This document shows positions 10,350-20,510 of a stretch of 64,000 nt of DNA, in pieces (the first letter of the stretch is position 1; the number at the start of each line of letters is the position of its first letter). Source of the DNA: Gorsachius magnificus. Taxonomy: Eukaryota > Chordata > Aves > Pelecaniformes > Ardeidae. The position numbers were made by a program, and so were the translations under genes. The notes below the pieces were generated by a model, which saw only the letters and a list, made by a program, of their open reading frames with translations, made no database searches and had not been told where the DNA came from. Where the stretch lies: NCBI GenBank assembly GCA_034008185.1, contig CM067084.1:62200599-62264598 (forward strand), given 5' to 3'.

Positions 10350-11799
10350 GTATCCTTCACACCAGTGCTGACCATAGATGGAGTAGTGCTAATGGAAGAA
10401 GGAAGTACCTTCAATTTTTTTTTTTCCAATAAGCACAGAACAACCGCGAAGAATATAGCACAAAACCAGAAAAACAGTCGATACGTTTGAGATTCTCCAG
10501 GGTACAGGACCCTGGATTGCCTTGAAAACTTTGAATGAAATAATAAAGTTTGAAGCAGTGTTGATATAGACAAGGATGCAAAATACAGGCTTTACAACAG
10601 CAATTATTTTTGAGGATAACAATCTGTTCACATAAAACATCATCTATATTTAAAATAAGAAGTCACAGGAGATCAGGGGAATTACAAAGCAATGAGACTT
10701 ACTGTGGTTTCAGAGAAAGTAATTAAGAGCCTAATTAAGGACAAAACCATATAAAAACAAAAGTAAAGCTTGATGAGGAAAAAACCAGCAAAGCTACCAG
10801 ACCGGGAAGGCACTTTTCCCTACCCTGATATATTTCTTTAAGGCAATGAACACTCAAACAAGATTTTGTGGGCCAAACTCAGAGAGGAACTTGCAAAAAG
10901 GCAACTAATCCATGGAAAGGGAAACTTTCACTTCATAGGTGGAGTAGTGTACCCAAGCAGTTAGCTGACAGCCTGGAAAATTAGATCTTACCATACTCCA
11001 CCATAAACAGATTGTGCACCCAGAATCTGATATCCGGGAACTTAAGGTGACTCTAATTGACTTGTCATACTTTGCATGACAAAACTGACAGTTAAGGTAT
11101 CTATAACCATATGTAACAGCTATAACATCCCCATATGGCTAGAGTCATGAATTATACATTATGGTTTTATTTCCCCTATGTGGGACAGGGGTAGACTGGA
11201 GTTATGTGTCTGTTCCGATGTCACAATAAATGTCAGTATGGGAATAGCACCTGGGTCTCCAGATTACCAGTAACAACTGTATTTTTTACTTTGCTTTACA
11301 GCTCTATACCAATAGTCAAAATATGAGGAGTGAGGCTGGAAACTGACTGGAGCTTCCAGCATGTTCCCACAGAAGACTGAAAGAGATCTCATGGGGGTCT
11401 ATCTAGATTGACTGAACAGGGAATGTTTCTGAAAGGTGCCAGGGAATAAAGGCAGAGTGTGGTTTTGATGGACAACCATGGAACCAGAACTGTGCAGGCA
11501 ATTTAGACACATCCTGAATTCTCTGCTCTTGATTACAGGAGGATCAAGGCAAAAGCCATGCCCAAGAATATATCGCAGTTCAATAACATCCACATGGAAC
11601 ATTTTCAGTTTGTTCATTTGTTTTTTCAATTAACATTTCCAACCAGAACTTTTTGTCAATAAGATTTCTGACAGGCTTAGTCTGTATTGCTTCAGGAGCA
11701 ATCAAAATGTCAGGAACTCACAGACAACACAAGGCATCCCTGCTGAATTGGAAATCTCCTAGAGGCTCAAGCATAGACTACTGCTCCTTGCTGCTAGGG
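10350..11799. other. No gene or element recognised
   Basis: AT-rich sequence with only short, unsupported open frames. The CR1 relic beginning at about 11800 might extend further left, since loose CR1-5'-like wording can be seen from about 11650, but I could not place a boundary. Confidence 0.5.
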
Positions 11800-12432
11800 A
11801 TAATGGTGCAAAGGAAAAATGGACAGAAGTTGAAGTGGTGTTCTCTTCCACCCTTCTGGTCAAAGGGAAGGACTCAGAGAGGAATAGACATACGTGACAG
11901 AAGAACAGCTGGATGCATACCTGAGTCACCAGTAAGGCTTTGGGTTTTTTTCTTCAGGGTGCACTAGGAGACAGACAAGGTGACCTAATGAGGAGAGCTT
12001 TGAACTAGGCGGGCCTACAACCAGAGGTGAGTTAGAAAGTGGTGGATAAGGAGAAAGTCCGCATGCGAGAAGGCTGCAAAGGCAGATTCCTGCTTCATGT
12101 GCTTTGATACTAATGTTCACAGCCTGGGCAAGAAACAAGGCATAGAGTCAAAGTTTTCTTCGTAGAGGTAAACAATAACACAAGATGCAACAGCCAGAAG
12201 CTGCAGCTTGGAAGGTTCTGACTTGAATTCAAAAGCACTTTTTGCTGGGAGAGTAGTGCAGCACTCTCTCCCTAGAGAGGTCGTGGAGCCTCCATTCCTA
12301 GCAAGTTTGGATATTTGGCTAAAAAAACCCATTGCTGAGCCTGTTGACAATAGTCCTTCACTGAGCTGAGACTGGACTAGAGGACTTCTAGGCATTCTTT
12401 CCAAACAATACTTCTAGGATCCTGTGACATAT
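11800..12432 (+). mobile_element. CR1 LINE relic, internally deleted
   Basis: The left part resembles the region upstream of the endonuclease in amniote CR1: a CACCTGAG-type block as ACCTGAGTCACCAG, then GGAGAGCTTTGAACTAGGC (12,000), then GATACTAATGTTCACAGCCTGGGCAAGAAAC (12,105). The right part resembles the CR1 3' end: CCCTAGAGAGGTCGTGGAGCC (about 12,270), CTGGACTAGAGGACTTCTAGG (about 12,390) and the terminal CTTCTAGGATCCTGTGA in place of the usual short ATTCTATGA-like repeat. The join falls at about 12,150-12,175, so nearly all of ORF2 is missing. Non-autonomous and long dead. Confidence 0.75.
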
Positions 12433-13368
12433 TTAACGTGCTCCAGCTGCTAATGTGAATTGGGACAGGACCAGAGCTCATCTGAAGACAAACCCTCCAA
12501 AAGTAAAAAATGTGAATGTCAGCTTCTCAGCCTCGTTTAGTTCTACAAATCTGCTCCTACTGTGTTGCACTACTTACTAAATTAGACATAGCCAAAGACG
12601 ACAATCTTAATACCTGTAGGAACTTAAAGGCTACTGATACAAACCCAGTATGATTTTCAAGAATTTCAATACCCACCTCTATTTCTTCTAATACAAAGCT
12701 GAATGCTTCTGAAAAAATCCCCTTTGGCATCTATCTGAATCTTCAGACACCTTTTAAAATTTAGCCCTAAATTCTCTAAGCTCCTTTGGAAAATCCTAGC
12801 CTTTATCCTTTTAGGAATGAAAAGAATAAACTGTACAATTTGAAGTTAAGAAAAAGTAATAACTCATGAGCATAGTATCAGCAAATTAACTACAAATACA
12901 TGCTTAACATTCTTCAAGAGAAAAGCCCTGCAAGAGATAGGACACATCAGAAAGCTTATAAAGCAAGATAACAATTATTTTCAATATAATTCTTCTAACC
13001 TGATTCTGAAGGCCTCATTTTAAATTATTTAATGGTTTTGATCAGGCCACAGTGGGTTTTTTCATCATTCGTTTCGCTGACTAACATAAGAAACATAATT
13101 ATCCGTCAATTTTATAAAGTTTGCATTTCATCACATTTTTAATATTATAGAATTAATCATGCAGAAAACGCAAGTGCAGAGACTGGAATGGATCATATTA
13201 AATGAATGATAAAACTAGAAAAAAAAATGAACTTATTTTTTAAACAAAATGGCAGGCTAGCAAGGCTTCATGTAAAAGCTGTTACCAGTTATGAATTATT
13301 TCGTCTTTCTATCAAACAGAACGAATGAAACTTTTTAAATAATAATCATAAAGCTGTGAGGAAAAACC
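12433..13368. other. No gene or element recognised
   Basis: AT-rich DNA without identifiable repeats, splice-bounded frames or RNA-gene boxes. Confidence 0.55.
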
Positions 13369-13550
13369 TAATAATAATAATACTTTAGAGTTGTACTGCA
13401 TCTTTCATCAAGGATCTATGATGATCTTCACAACTGTTCAATCGCATTAGCTCTGCAGCTCCTCTCCAAAGCACCTGTTAAACAGAAATGGGTAAACTGA
13501 GGCAATAAGAATTCCGAAGTAGAAAATAAGTGTCCTGCTACCCACCAATG
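13369..13550 (-). mobile_element. Amniote MIR-type SINE relic
   Basis: Read on the plus strand it starts with a TAATAATAATA tail, then CTTTCATCAAGGATCTATGATGA (cf. TTTTCATC...ATCTC), then AAGCACCTGTTAAACAG and AATGGGTAAACTGAGGCA, and ends AAATAAGTGTCCTGC. This is the order of the reverse complement of an amniote MIR/CORE-SINE: microsatellite tail, CORE/3' region, GGGGAAACTGAGGCA box, AAGTGACTTGCCC box. The element therefore lies on the minus strand. Divergence is high, as expected for an ancestral amniote insertion. Confidence 0.7.
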
Positions 13551-15560
13551 TATTTTTATATCAAATAATTCTTTTTCTAGCTCATTTAAGAAAAATTGAT
13601 CCCTGATTTTTTTTTTTTTGAGCTTCGCCCAAAGCCTGGCAACATCCCTTGGGGAGAAAACACTAATTTTACATGACTTTGGATCATCCAGTCTCAGACT
13701 TTTTTTAGGTCAAGAAGGACCATGAACAGATTTGTGTAGCACACTATACTACCTATTAAACTAGCAGTAGAAGCAAAAAGCTGATGTGTATAAGGAGCAA
13801 GACGCATTTGTAATTATGTTGTCAGGGTACAAAAAAGCAGGTTCCGGGTTCAACCCATGCTATAGATAACCTTCCGTCTGCGATATTCACAGCCCAGACT
13901 TCTATCACGCTATTAGCAATCTCACAGCATCAGAAATAATGCTGGTGACACTTGTCATCTAATCCCTTCATTACAGGTTAGAGTAGGATCAGCAAGAGAG
14001 AATTAATGAAGAAGTTGTATTTCTCTGAAGTTATCTCTTTAGAAACAACCGATTTAATCCCAACCTTCAGTTTATCAGTTCACAACTTTGCAAAATGGAA
14101 CCACTTACAGAGTGTGATGCACGATACACGATAGTCTCTATTAATATTCGGATCTTTTGACACATTGCACATCCCCACTGCAATGAGACAATTAGAAACA
14201 CAATTGTAAATTTGCTGCAGCAGCCGAAACATTCTGAACTCTGAGCGTCCTGTATTGAGCAGCTAGCTTGGGACTTCTGCCCCCTTGGCTTTTCTCCCCA
14301 TGCTGCAAGCCAGCTGACTTGGATAGGTGAAGCAGTCATTATTACAACAGGTCAACAGAGTACAGAAACCATCAGTGAATTAAAGATCTGGAAGCACGGT
14401 AAGTGATATGTAGAACACCTATTTGCTGAGTTCAGCAGCACTTAAATTAAACATTGCTTATGTGACTTTTCTTCCACAGGAAGTGTAGTGTTTCAATGTC
14501 TCTCTCATTGCCTGGCAGCCCTACACATATTTAACTCTTTATACCAGCCTGCGTGCCAGTTCTCTGCAGCATCCCATCTGTGTGCTATTCTTCAAAACAC
14601 CCACAGTTTCTCTGTTTTCATGCTGCATCATCATAATACCCAGAACTGGCATCATCTAACTGGCATGGTACCGAGGACAACAGCCCTCAGACATGGGACC
14701 CACATGCCATGCTTGCTACGGAACTGAAGGAGAAGCAGGAAGAGAGTGACCCCGCAGCTGCGGCCAGCTGCAGGCCAGTCCTACTGAATCCTGCTAGGGC
14801 TAAGATCTTTGATGTACAACTGCATACCAGTGCCAAGTGAGTGGTTATTTCGGAGGTGTTTAGCCTCCCTTCTGGCACCCTCTGGGTGTGGCACATGCAG
14901 GATCCATGGCAGCTGTCGGCTCTCACAGTTGTTCATCACCTCCATTTTGACAGGTTCTGCTCACTTAGGAGTCATTACAGAGGGAAGAGGAAACAATAAA
15001 CAAAGTGGGCCAAATCACTCAAGCCAATACAGAGGATAATAACATATCCTAGGGAACACCAGCCAGCTGAGAAAAAAAAAAAAACACACCCTTGTTCTCT
15101 TTTCATGCTCTTTTCCTTCCATCTATTTTCTACTATTACAATGTTGGGGTTTTTTTCTGTGGAATTTTGAACTCAGAAGCAGTAGCTTTGTTCCGGAAGC
15201 AATTTTCCTTTCATTGTCTGTTGCCTACTTTGTTTCTTCTTTCTTTTTCCCACACATTCATTCACTCCCTCCTCATTTTAGCTGTTTGTTTGATTCTTCA
15301 ATATCTCTCCTCAATATTGTTTCCCCTTTTCACCTTCACAGAGCTCTCCGCCTGTTGTTAGGCGTACAGAAAAATCTGTCTTACATGATGTGCTGTAAAA
15401 ACTTAGACACTAAACAGAGGCATATCTGTATAAAACCATAATTGTGTAGATAAATATGTGATCAGCTGGATCCTTCTATTTCATTTCCATCCCAGGCAAA
15501 TGAGATGCTGTGACTTCATTTCATGCTTTGTCTAAAAAAGCAAGATTACCTTACTATAAA
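13551..15560. other. No gene or element recognised
   Basis: Moderately GC-richer at 14,480-14,950, where frames of 76-90 codons overlap on both strands, but I see no domain, splice structure or known repeat. The remainder is AT-rich with A runs. Confidence 0.5.
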
Positions 15561-15563
15561 AAA

Positions 15564-15598
15564 AGGAGCAATGGCACAAAAGGAGCAAATGGCACAAA
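15564..15598. repeat. Two-copy 17/18-bp tandem repeat
   Basis: AGGAGCAATGGCACAAA is followed directly by AGGAGCAAATGGCACAAA; the copies differ by a one-base insertion. Confidence 0.85.
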
Positions 15599-15854
15599 AA
15601 AACTACTGAACATGGTGATGCTGTCCTTGATACTTAAAGTTAAAACATACCATTAGTGTCCCAAAATAAACAAGCTAAGTGATCATATTTCTACAGTCAT
15701 TTTTCTCAGTCAGGTATGTGCAAGTTAATAAATCTGTTACCTGACCCGAGTACAGATTACCTACCTAATGCTCTATTTATGATGAGCAAAGCTCAGGAAG
15801 GATTTTGCACCACTAAGAAGCTGGGACATCGGTTCTTTAGGAAGGCAAGAAAAG

Positions 15855-15870
15855 AAAAAAAAAAAAAAAA
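15855..15870 (+). repeat. A16 homopolymer
   Basis: A run of sixteen A residues followed by GGTATT. No SINE, LINE or processed transcript was recognised immediately upstream, so it is not clearly a retroposon tail. Confidence 0.9.
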
Positions 15871-15955
15871 GGTATTCTAAAAGCATAATGTATATTTATA
15901 AATTATAAGCCATTAATTTATTGTAAAATTTAATAAAAGAAACTATAATTAAAAG

Positions 15956-16015
15956 CTATCAAGATGCTGAGCAATTCACAAGCAAGTACTATCAAGATGC
16001 TGAGCAGTTCACAAG
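15956..16015 (+). repeat. 27-bp direct repeat with 33-bp period
   Basis: CTATCAAGATGCTGAGCAA/GTTCACAAG occurs at 15956-15982 and 15989-16015 with a single mismatch. The period of 33 bases is a multiple of three, so the 79-codon frame running through it (15964-16203) carries the peptide word twice. Nothing else suggests the frame is coding. Confidence 0.9.
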
Positions 16016-16203
16016 ATGAAATACTGACTGTCCTCAAAAGCAGCACACTAGAGGACCTACACATATTTCATGGAACGGTGGAAAGGTCCTGTAAGCTGCA
16101 CAAAATATCTGCACAGGTGCCAACAATTCTTCAAGATGCTCAATTAATTTGTTTAGGATCAGTCACTTGCATGCTTTTTATGAATGTTACCACAATTTTT
16201 TAG

Positions 16204-18275
16204 GTACAGATTAATTAGAAATATTTAATTGATACTGTATTATATTCAGAGCGCTGCTGGCAGACACAAATTTATAATATGGCTAAAAAGTAGCAAACAG
16301 AGAAAGATTAGATCCAGAAGGGCTGAGGTCATAGCTGGATGTTAAAATTAAGCTTGAAGTCCCCTCTCCCATACCACATGGCTCCCATTCCCATATTCTC
16401 TTTGCTTCTTTACCGGACCATGGATCTGTCAGCTACGTTTGAACCAGGAAGGGGAACTTTTAAATACACATGTTCCGGGCTGCTTGCTAGATGGGTCAGT
16501 TCCCTACCTAGGTTCACTGAGCAGCTGCAAAAGCAAAAGCACCAACACAACTATGAGAGCCGTGTGGGGATTCCCTGATGGTCATGGAACTGTCTTAGAA
16601 GAGAGGGAACGTGAATTTATATCCCAACTTTAGAGGGGGATACTAGCTATTAGGTTGTAACACAGATGTAAACTCCCCCAACTGTGTTTTTGAACCAGAC
16701 ACACCTTTCCTTGAGTCTAGTATGGCATCGATCTAATCGGCGAGCCCTGTGGGAGCTTAGGTAAAAAACGAGTGCTACATCCTGAAGTAGGGATCATAAA
16801 ACAGAAAATAGATGTTCTGTCTACAGTACACTGCAGTGCAGCAAGTGAAGGTCCATAGCAGGAACCAAAGGAGAAGCAGCAAGAACAGTATGAATATGAA
16901 GGATAAACTGAAACGTGAAGGAAAAAAAAGTGAGTGGGTGAAAAGGGCAGAGAGGAAGATGACGCCTTATCACCTGAACGATGCTTTGCATTTCAAGACA
17001 TTGACACTTTCCTTCAGAGGCTTTTCTTTGCTTTGTTATTCTGCTTCTACCTCCTACTCTCTAATAAACCTTCACTCCCTCCAGTACAAAACAGGGAAAA
17101 CACTACAGGCGTTACCATGTTCAGTATCGGTGTGGACTCACTTTCAGAAAAATATTTAGAAAAAATAGAAAAATGGAGAGGTTTGCTTCAGAAACTTGCT
17201 CACAGAGTTTGACATTCACGTTTCACCTACAGTAAAATTATTATCTGATATAGAATATGCTCTGGACTCCTAAAAACAAATTTATATATTCTTTATTATT
17301 AAGCTAGAAGGAAATAGAACCATGCCTACTATTTAGACAACAATATATTAATTTTCCTGCCCAACCAAAATCCAGCAAACAGAGCCTAACAAAGAAATCC
17401 AGAAAATGTGACCTTTTTGGCAAATACTCTTACAGTGTTTCTAACATTTTTAATTACACAATTTCTTCTGCAATCAAGGAAATCCAGTTTTACCCTATCT
17501 GTGGTGTGTGACTGGTCAACTACTTAATTTTGTTTTGTTTCTTATGTTCTCTGACTGATTCAATGAATAGTGAATAGCAGATTTTTTGTTCATGCATAAA
17601 TACTCTTGTTCTAGTCTAACCATGAGAAATTCTCAGGTGTTTAAGCAATGAAAATCCATTAGTGCTAACTTAGATCAACAGCTACAAAAGAGTGAGAGGG
17701 ACATGGTTAAAGCAAACAGCTGATCGCGGGTCATTCACTCAGAATTCATGAACACACTGTTGGAGGTATTTCAGCACTCCTGACAAGATGTATGTCAGAC
17801 AGGATCGGATAATCCAGAAAACAAACACCATAGGTACCCTGCACCATTGAAGTTGATGGGTGCATTAGCACTATAGTCTAGATTTTCAAACATAACTCAA
17901 AGACACCAATATGGAGACTGGAATCATAAGTACTTTAGGATCAGGTCTTGACTGGATAGGTCACTAGACCAAGTTCAGTGGTGATTTCAGGAAGAAAAGT
18001 GCTTCTACTTTCTGTTATAAGGAATAATTCCATTTCCCTTATAAAGAAAAGAATAATATTGTATGAGCAGTTAGGGCAGCAAGTGTTTTCACTGGTCTAC
18101 AGAAAGGCCAAGATAGAAATTCCTAACACTTTGTCCATGGAGAGATAGTTAATGAGAAAGCATCCAGCTGCAGGCATCATGAGAATATTCAGCACAAAGC
18201 ACTTCCTTTAAATCTAACAAGCTAGGCACAAACAAAAGCTTTTTTTTTTCCTGGCAATATATATGGCTTCTCAGG
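16204..18275. other. No gene or element recognised
   Basis: AT-rich, with frames up to 115 codons at 16812-17159 that have no recognisable domain and overlap another frame on the same strand. A short CCATTGAAGTTGATGGG word near 17850 belongs to the dispersed motif group described in the findings. Confidence 0.55.
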
Positions 18276-18317
18276 ATGCACTTATTTCTTGCATTCTGCA
18301 GTATGCACTTATTTCTT
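18276..18317. repeat. 15-bp direct repeat, period 27
   Basis: ATGCACTTATTTCTT occurs at 18276-18290 and 18303-18317, just outside the left edge of the CR1 relic that follows. Confidence 0.85.
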
Positions 18318-18349
18318 CTCTGGAAACCCCTCTCCTAAGTTATACGCTT

Positions 18350-19960
18350 GCCTAATATTTTGTCATTGGCTATTTGTTCTGGTGTGGACTATCAGCCTTG
18401 TTCCTGGCTGTAAATGTCAATCCGAGCATTCCTGGTAACACCATTACAGCCAGAAAATCATTAGCAGAACTAAATTCAGCAACCTTATCTAATTACATCA
18501 CCTCATCACCCTTTCAGCACCCTCAGGGGAATCTAATCTGGTCCAAGGTTTTGAATACATTCAGTTTCTCTAAGCAGTCCCTAACCTGTTTTTCCCCTAT
18601 CCCCTGTTGTCCTTCCCCACCCCCAGCTGTGCTGGTACAGAAAATTTGCTTGTGAAGACAGAGGCAAAAAAGGCATGGAGTCATTCAGCCTTTTCTGTAC
18701 CATCTGTTTCTCCTACACTCATCAATGGACCCACATTTTCCCTGCACATCCTACTGATTCTAGCATATTCTCCTGTTACCCCTTATGTTCCTCAGTACTT
18801 TTATCTGCAGCTGGGCTTTGGTCTTTCCGATTTTGCTCCAAATGCTCAAGCAATTCTGTTTGTATTCCTCCTTTGTTGCCTAGTTTCTGCTTCTTGCGTG
18901 TTCTTGTGTTTCAGTTCATCCAGAAGCACCCTGCCTAGCCAAGCGACTCTTCTGCCAAAATTTCTCATCTTCCTCCACAAATGGAAGAGAGTTCATTTCT
19001 GAACTCTCATGAAGTTTTCTTGAAAAAACAACCATTTCACTTGTGCACTTTTTTCCTCTCTTGGTAGCTTCCAGAGGGAATTTTGTCTAACAAATTGAAA
19101 TTAATTCAAAAAAATTGCCTAAAGAGATTTAAATCTGCTTTCCTGAAGGTCAGAGTCCTGACTCTGCTGTGTATCTTTCCAGCTTTCCTTCAGACCCTGA
19201 CCTCAGTTGTCTGTGATGTACACCGTTATACTGTTTGAGCCCTCCAGTATTTGCACTGGGAAGTAGCCAATATGCAGTGTAGGAGCTCCTTGAATTTCTT
19301 GCACATTGCTGCCCTGCTAGAAAATGTCTGGTTGGTTAAAATCCCCCACAAAGATAAGGATGTACAAGCAGCAACCTCCTGCTAGTTGTTTTTAGAAATC
19401 CTCATCTCCTGGTCAGGTGGCATACCTGATCTGCGTACCTGCGTACCCCCAGCACAATATCCCCAACACCACATGTCAGAAGGTCTCAACAAACACATTT
19501 TCAGTTTCATGGGAGAGGTCTCTAACACAGTGACAGAGATCTTCTCTTCTTTTCCTAATTTTCCTAGATAGGCTGTAACTACTCATGACACTGTCCAAAT
19601 TATGCATGGTATTGTACTCGATCTTCATGATTTTAATCTTACCACAGGCTTATGGAAGTACATGCACTTCCAGGCCTGTCTTGTTAACCAAGCTCTGCAC
19701 ACTGGTGCACAGGCACTTGAGGAAAGCCACATATTGTCTTATTTACAACTTTCCCTCCTACAGTGGCTTTGTTCCCAGTCATGTCTGTTCCCTCACAAAT
19801 TTACAGCAAAATACGAGTTTCCTAAGCCATGCAGATAGTTATTTTTCTTTCTCTAACCTCGCCTTTGTGCTTTGTGCTTTGAGTCCGCACGTCAGCATCT
19901 ACAGCAATGCATTTCTGCCAGATCTTCCTTTTGGTTTGACCTCAGCATAAAGCCAGGTCA
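18350..19960 (-). mobile_element. CR1 LINE relic with endonuclease and pre-RT ORF2 traces
   Basis: Translating the minus strand gives LIFVGDFNQPDIF near 19,325-19,365, the GDFN motif of CR1-type apurinic-like endonucleases. It also gives GRRVAWLGRVLLDELKHK at about 18,905-18,956, matching the conserved segment between endonuclease and reverse transcriptase. On the plus strand the order GTGAAGACAGAGGCAAAAAAGGCATGGAG, then TTCATCCAGAAGCACCCTGCC, then GGTTAAAATCCCCCAC matches reverse-complemented amniote CR1 ORF2. Near 19,700 CACTGGTGCACAGGCACTTGAGG corresponds to the region upstream of the endonuclease. Frames are broken by stops and indels, and the RT catalytic part is absent. The right limit is uncertain. 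Confidence 0.85.
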
Positions 19961-20273
19961 AGAGCCAATGGAAACAAGGCAAAACACTAAGGGATACCAC
20001 ACCAGTGATGTAAAAGTGGTTGACAGGAAGGAATTAGCAGTAAATCAAAGTTCAGGCCATGTGAGCACCAGATGACACCAATATAGCACAACTTGTGTCT
20101 GTGCATTTTGCCTTGAAATCGTCTTTACAATATGCCCTAAAAAACCAGCAGCCACTTTGTTGAGTTGAACACCTGGAAAATGCATGGCTTCCCAGTGAAG
20201 ATGAGTGTTTCCTCCTACAAAAATAGCAAAGGTGACCAAAACCATTCCAAAAAAAACCTGCAAATAATGAGAA

Positions 20274-20335
20274 TTTTTATATATATATCTTTATGCCATT
20301 TATTTTTTTATATATATAACTTTAAGCCATTTCCT
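20274..20335. repeat. Duplicated TA-rich segment, about 30-bp period
   Basis: A T-run, then (TA)n, then TCTTTATGCCATTT is followed by a T-run, (TA)n and AACTTTAAGCCATTT. The two units differ by a few substitutions. It is a local slippage or duplication product. Confidence 0.8.
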
Positions 20336-20490
20336 TTAAAGCCTACCAAGTAGTTAAAACTAAGCAGCCTATCCCTACAGTCTGTCCCCCTAGGATGCAG
20401 AAAGGCTAGAAGAAACATTGATCTTTAGATTTGTCCAAAGTAAAGCACCTCATTTTAGTTTTACTCAATAACAGGAAAAAAGCACATACC

Positions 20491-20510
20491 AAAAAAAAAA
20501 AAAAAAAAAA
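20491..20510 (+). repeat. A20 homopolymer
   Basis: Twenty consecutive A residues between CATACC and GCAACT. No retroposon body was identified next to it. Confidence 0.9.

Noticed and set aside
13838..13860. GGTTCCGGGTTCAACCC, tRNA T-arm-like word
   Set aside because: No acceptor, D or anticodon stems at the required spacing; not a tRNA gene.
16812..17159. 115-codon plus-strand frame
   Set aside because: Lysine/serine-rich start followed by hydrophobic stretch without family resemblance; a second overlapping frame on the same strand argues for chance.
18607..19002. 131-codon plus-strand frame
   Set aside because: Antisense to CR1 ORF2, whose own strand gives the recognisable motif around 18,905-18,956.
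19585..19950. 121-codon plus-strand frame
   Set aside because: It is antisense to the 5' part of a CR1 relic, so it is a shadow of repeat sequence.
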